NCBI GenBank assembly: GCA_036924085.1
Contig: JAVGWX010000008.1
Coordinates: forward strand, 53,753,314 to 53,817,313
Direction: 5' to 3'
Origin: Ariolimax columbianus
Lineage: Eukaryota; Mollusca; Gastropoda; Stylommatophora; Arionidae
DNA: 64,000 bases
Shown here: positions 13,701 to 19,700 of the stretch, piece after piece
How positions within the stretch are numbered: position 1 is the first letter of the stretch
How the letters are laid out: each line of letters starts with the position of its first letter
The notes under the pieces: generated by a model
Database searches by the model: none
Seen by the model: the letters and a program-made list of their open reading frames with translations, nothing else
Told to the model about the DNA's origin: nothing
Translations under genes and position numbers: made by a program

Positions 13701-16700
13701 TTGTAGAGCAGTTACTCAACAAAACATCTGTAAGAAACCTGTGTGTGTCCTGACAATGTCCTCATTTAACTTAACTTAACATCTTTATACTGGAAATGGG
13801 ACTGCAAATTCTGTACAACCGGTGTCTTAGAGAATATTTAACTGATGTGTGAGTCCATCTTAATACTCAAACACTAGAGCAAAGTAGACCCTCAACCTGT
13901 TAGGTGCCATCCATGCTACTCTTATCAAACCACCTAATCAGGGTCGGTGTTACGCCATGTTACGCAGTTAGTTGCCTCTTACAACATGCTTTCTGTGAGG
14001 CAGTGGTGCTATTCTTGTCTTTGTCATACACAATAAAGACATTGTTAGGACACACACACACGTTTCTTACAGATGTTTTGTACTTGACAACATATAACAT
14101 TTTGGTTTTTAGACAAATTTGATTATTTAGACTGTTTAAATGCTTGTGTTTATGGACACATTAGATAATATAGACTGTTGAAGTGTTTTGTGTCTATGGA
14201 TACTTTAAATTATATAGACTGTTGAAGTGTTTTGTGTCTATGGACACTTTATATTATATAGACTGTTTAAGTGTTTTGTGTTTATGAACACATTAGATTA
14301 TATAGACTGTTTAAATTGTTGTATTTATGAACAGATTAGATTATATAGAGTGTTTAAATTTTGCATTTATGAATTGTTTCTTTCTTTTAATTACCAGGGG
14401 TATCTTGTGCTAGCCGGTAATGCACTGCGTGTGTCTGCAGTCGATGGGGCAGCTGACTTTGTTCTGTTTCTGGGAAAAGTTTATGTCATGGCTGCAACTA
14501 CGGCCGTTAGCGTCATCTGGTTCAAGGTAAGCGAGAAAAGTTCATCTGCAGCAAGCGATGATATATTTTTGATGGGGTAGAACATAAGACTTGTGGTACG
14601 CTGTTTAGCAATTGTTTTATAAAATTTTGTAAAATTATTAGAGTAATTATATTGACTTATATGGCAACACTGACTCACGATGGAGATACATCTAAGGAAA
14701 TTTTCACTCGCATTGCTCTAGCTGCATGTGTCTTTACCCAATTAACAAACATCTGGAAATCACTGAGCTAGCACACCAAGCTGAGGTTGCTTAACTCCAA
14801 TGTATTAGCAAGACTCATTTATGAATGTGAATGCTAGAAAATAACAAGGGTATTGGAAAAGAAACTTAATGCATTTGAGAATAAGTATCTTAGAAGACTG
14901 TTGAACATTCACTGGCAAGAATTCATGACCAACTGAACAATTAGAGCAGTTACGAACCAACAATATGTTTCATCACTCATTAGGAAAAAAGGGTGAACAT
15001 ACTTCGGCATGTTCTTAGAATGAACAGCAACAGACTTTCTCTGCAAGTGTTTATGTGGTCATCATCTGGCAGCAGACAAAGAGGAAGGCCAAAAGAAACT
15101 CCGCAAACAATCTTTAGAGAGGGCTCCATAATAGCCTTGAGCAATATACATAAACTGAAAAGAGTGATGCCACACAGATCAAACTGCAGAGCACTGGTTT
15201 CTGCCTGATACACTGTGTCTGGCACTTCAAGAACATCGCTAAACAGATTGAATTATGTGAGCAATGACAAAGTTCATGGATAATGTTATTCCCTCTTCTC
15301 CATGTCTCCTCTACTTGCAAGTTTGCACAGGATGGGAGGGATAGGATGTTATTAGTTGGGAATATGTTGTTGTTCAAAGCTACTCATGCTGAGGTAACTC
15401 TTTTGTAGTGGGTTACAGTGGCTCTTGTTACATTTCAATGCATACTTGAAAAGATGGACCTTGTTCCTCCTGACTGTAGTGCAATGCGAGACTACCTCAG
15501 GAACTCACTACTTTAGGGATTACAGTTGGTGTAGACCCCCCCCCCCCCCCCCCCCGTTGAACAGACTGCTGTGACACATCCTGGACATGGATGTGTATTT
15601 GTGTGTGGTTGATCAGTATGTTATAGTTGATCAGTATGTTATATATTACCCTAATTACTCTTTGCTCTCAAGCTGGGAATGTATGGGACATGACTTATTT
15701 TTGTTTGTTCTCTTTTATTTCAGAGTCAAGAAGAACTTCATTTTTATGCCATTCCTGTTCTCCTGGTCTCCATTTTGTCATTTTTCATTGCTCACTGCTT
15801 CCTGTCTGTATATCAGGTATGTTTCAAGAAGTGTTTTATATCATTATAAATGTTGCCAGTGTACTTTTTTGTATGACTCTTTGGTAAGTTATATTTTGGC
15901 AGTGCTGTAAATAATTTACTAAGTATCAATCAGTTAGTCAAACTCTTTTAGCCCCATGTGAGACAGTCACACTCTTTTAGCCCCATGTGAGACAGTCAAA
16001 CTCTTTTAGCCCCATGTGAGACAGTCAAACTCTTTTAGCCCCATGTGAGACAGTCAAACTCTTTTAGCCCCATGTGAGACAGTCAAACTCTTTTAGCCCC
16101 ATGTGAGACAGTCAAACTCTTTTAGCCCCATGTGAGACAGTCAAACTCTTTTAGCCCCATGTGAGACAGTCAAACTCTTTTAGCCCCATGTGAGACAGTC
16201 AAACTCTTTTAGCCCCATGTGAGACAGTCAAACTCTTTTAGCCCCATGTGAGACAGTCAAACTCTTTTAGCCCCATGTGAGACAGTCAAACTCTTTTAGC
16301 CCCATGTGAGACAGTCAAACTCTTTTAGCCCCATGTGAGACAGTCACACTCTTTTAGCCCCATGTGAGACAGTCAAACTCTTTTAGCCCCATGTGAGACA
16401 GTCAATTTCTTTTAGCCCCATGTGAGACAGTCAAACTCTTTTAGCCCCATGTGAGACAGTCAAACTCTTTTAGCCCCATGTGAGACAGTCAAACTCTTTT
16501 AGCCCCATGTGAGACAGTCAAACTCTTTTAGCCCCATGTGAGACAGTCAAACTCTTTTAGCCCCATGTGAGACAGTCAAACTCTTTTAGCCCCATGTGAG
16601 ACAGTCAAACTCTTTTAGCCCCTGTGAGACAGTCAAACTCTTTTAGCCCCATGTGAGACAGTCAAACTCTTTTAGCCCCATGTGAGACAGTCAAACTCTT

Positions 16701-19700
16701 TTAGCCCCATGGGAGACAGTCAAACTCTTTTAGCCCCATGTGAGACAGTCAAACTCTTTTAGCCCCATGTGAGACAGTCACACTCTTTTAGCCCCATGTG
16801 AGACAGTCAAACTCTTTTAGCCCCATGTGAGACAGTCAAACTCTTTTAGCCCCATGTGAGACAGTCAAACTCTTTTAGCCCCATGTGAGACAGTCAAACT
16901 CTTTTAGCCCCATGTGAGACAGTCAAACTCTTTTAGCCCCATGTGAGACAGTCAAACTCTTTTAGCCCCATGTGAGACAGTCAAACTCTTTTAGCCCCAT
17001 GTGAGACAGTCAAACTCTTTTAGCCCCATGTGAGACAGTCAAACTCTTTTAGCCCCATGTGAGACAGTCAAACTCTTTTAGCCCCATGTGAGACAGTCAA
17101 ACTCTTTTAGCCCCATGTGAGACAGTCAAACTCTTTTAGCCCCATGTGAGACAGTCACACTCTTTTAGCCCCATGTGAGACAGTCAAACTCTTTTAGCCC
17201 CATGTGAGACAGTCAATTTCTTTTAGCCCCATGTGAGACAGTCAAACTCTTTTAGCCCCATGTGAGACAGTCAAACTCTTTTAGCCCCATGTGAGACAGT
17301 CAAACTCTTTTAGCCCCATGTGAGACAGTCAAACTCTTTTAGCCCCATGTGAGACAGTCAAACTCTTTTAGCCCCATGTGAGACAGTCAAACTCTTTTAG
17401 CCCCATGTGAGACAGTCAAACTCTTTTAGCCCCTGTGAGTCACAAGTCGTTAGGGACAACTCACCAAATCATCTTACTACTTACCACACTTTCCAACCTC
17501 GTCCACATCTTCCTTACCCCTGTCTCTTACTCTCTCCTTCAAGAATATTTTCATTTTCATCCTTAAATCTCTTACTCTGTGAATTCTAGAACAAAGACTG
17601 CCTTGTAATAATATGAACCTGTTCTCTTAATGCATGCTATATCCAATACCAACATTTTTGCTTAAACCCATTCCACTGTTGTTTGCCTGGTTCTTTCCAA
17701 TGGGCAGTGTATATATATATATATATATAGTAAAAAGCATATGTTACATAAGTTATACACTACAATCATTATTATAAATATAGTAGCTCAAAATATAACA
17801 AGGGGACGGCGTGGCCTAGTGGTTAAGTGGCACGGCTCATGACCCGAAGGTGCTGGGTTCGATCCCCATCACAGCACCGGCTATTACCCCGGGGAAGCAA
17901 ACCCTTAGAAATTGCAGGAGGAAGCAGGCCCTTACATAAAATGCGTGCTGAAGTCGGATGCATTGGGCCGACAGTCGCAAAATAAAAACCACAGTGCAAC
18001 GCACACCGCCTTGGGGATTAGATAAATAAGGCGAACGCAAAAAACAAAAACAAAAAATATAACAAAATGTTATCATCTTGTTGTTTAATGCCCATAACGA
18101 GTAAGTTTATTCTTTTGTGCGCCCTGAAAAGAACGTTAAGTGGCTGGTTGTAGTAGCTTTCCTCACACCCCGAGCATGCTGGTGAAGGTGGACCATGGTC
18201 CTCCAGGAGCTTGTGCTATGCTTGGGAACATCTGCGTGGTGCTCACTACTACGGGGATCACATCGATCCACATCTCGTCAGCCATTCTGCCTATGGCTAC
18301 CCTGTTTCCAGGGAATGCTACATGGAAGAGAGATTGTGGTCTTAGTCAGTGTGTTGAACCTGACACGATATCCTGGTCAGTATTTTGTGCCTGCCTGACT
18401 GGACTAGCGTCTCAGTTCCCCGTGTTATCATGTAACATTTTGTTATATTTTGAGCCATGTATATAATATCATCATCATCATCATCAAGTCAACCAGTCCA
18501 TAGATTTTTATTGAAGTCGTCTGGCCATGTCACTGTTCTCATCTCTTAGTACATATCTTCAACTCAGCATGTTCTTGTATGCCGTTGCAATATATTTGTT
18601 TCTTGGGAGTCCTATTCTTCTTTTACTCTTCCAGAATATTTATTAATCGGCCTCCAAGTCTTATCCTTTTCTTCAGCATTCATCCTAAAAATGACAGTTG
18701 GTACATTTTGTCCAAGATTTCTGCAAAGTCGGAATATCTGGGTCTTTCTACCCAACACATCCAATTTTAACACAGCATGTTTAGAACCAGGTTATCTTTC
18801 CTCTTGAATCCCTATTCTCTTAACCAGACTCCATTAGTGCAGCCTGTTTTGATGGCCCCCCCCTTGTAGGTGGAATAGGGACTTGGTCAGTTGGGATTCA
18901 CTGACCCTGACACAAACAACCAGCTATGAGTGACCAGCTGTTCTTAGCTCATTCACTCCTACGTTTTCATCTCAATGTCTCCTATGTTTTATACTGTGAT
19001 CAAGCCAAGACAATCTACCTTTGTGTATGTTCTTAATCTGTTGCCAACATACCTCTAAATTTTTAATCACTAGCTCATTTAACCTTTTTTTCTGTCCAGT
19101 TCACTTTTTGCATCCTGCAATAGCACCAGATTTCAAAAACTTTTAAGCAAAAAAAATGTATGAGTGGACTGTCCATTAGTCTTGATACCTTGAAGATTCA
19201 TCTGTCTGGCACTTCTTGTTCATGTTTTGACGTGTGCCTGTTTATTTTTCTGTTCTTCAGATGATTCTCCATGCCTTGTTGTTATGTTTCTGTGAGGACC
19301 GAGATTTGAATGATGGTTCACCAGAGCGACCATATTTTGGCAGCAAAAATTTCATGGTAAGAATAAATATTATTTCTCTTCTTAATCATGTAAGAATTTG
19401 ATAACTGGATTGTCACTGATTGTATCATGTGGAGCAAAGAATAGAGCAAATGCAATTTTTGTAACAGTGCTGTAAAAAGGAGACTATGAAAAGTTGTACA
19501 TTGGACTAACAACTTATGTAAAAAAAACATTGTTACAGAAGTCTCTGCTGCAAGAAAACAAAGTAGTTTTGCACAGGTCTCTGAAAGTGGCCGGCTACAG
19601 TGGGAACTCCTTCATTTGAAACAAATGAAACAAAATTTGATAATAAAAGGAAGATTGAATTATTAAAAGGAAGATTGCTTGTGTTAGAAATTGTTAGCAT

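Noticed and set aside
15936..17448. Possible CRISPR array (29-bp repeats)
   Set aside because: Units are directly abutting with no spacers, and the locus is inside an animal gene intron.
17802..17876. A genuine tRNA gene
   Set aside because: Good A and B boxes, but the acceptor stem does not pair convincingly. The sequence goes on into a SINE body with A-rich tail and target duplication.
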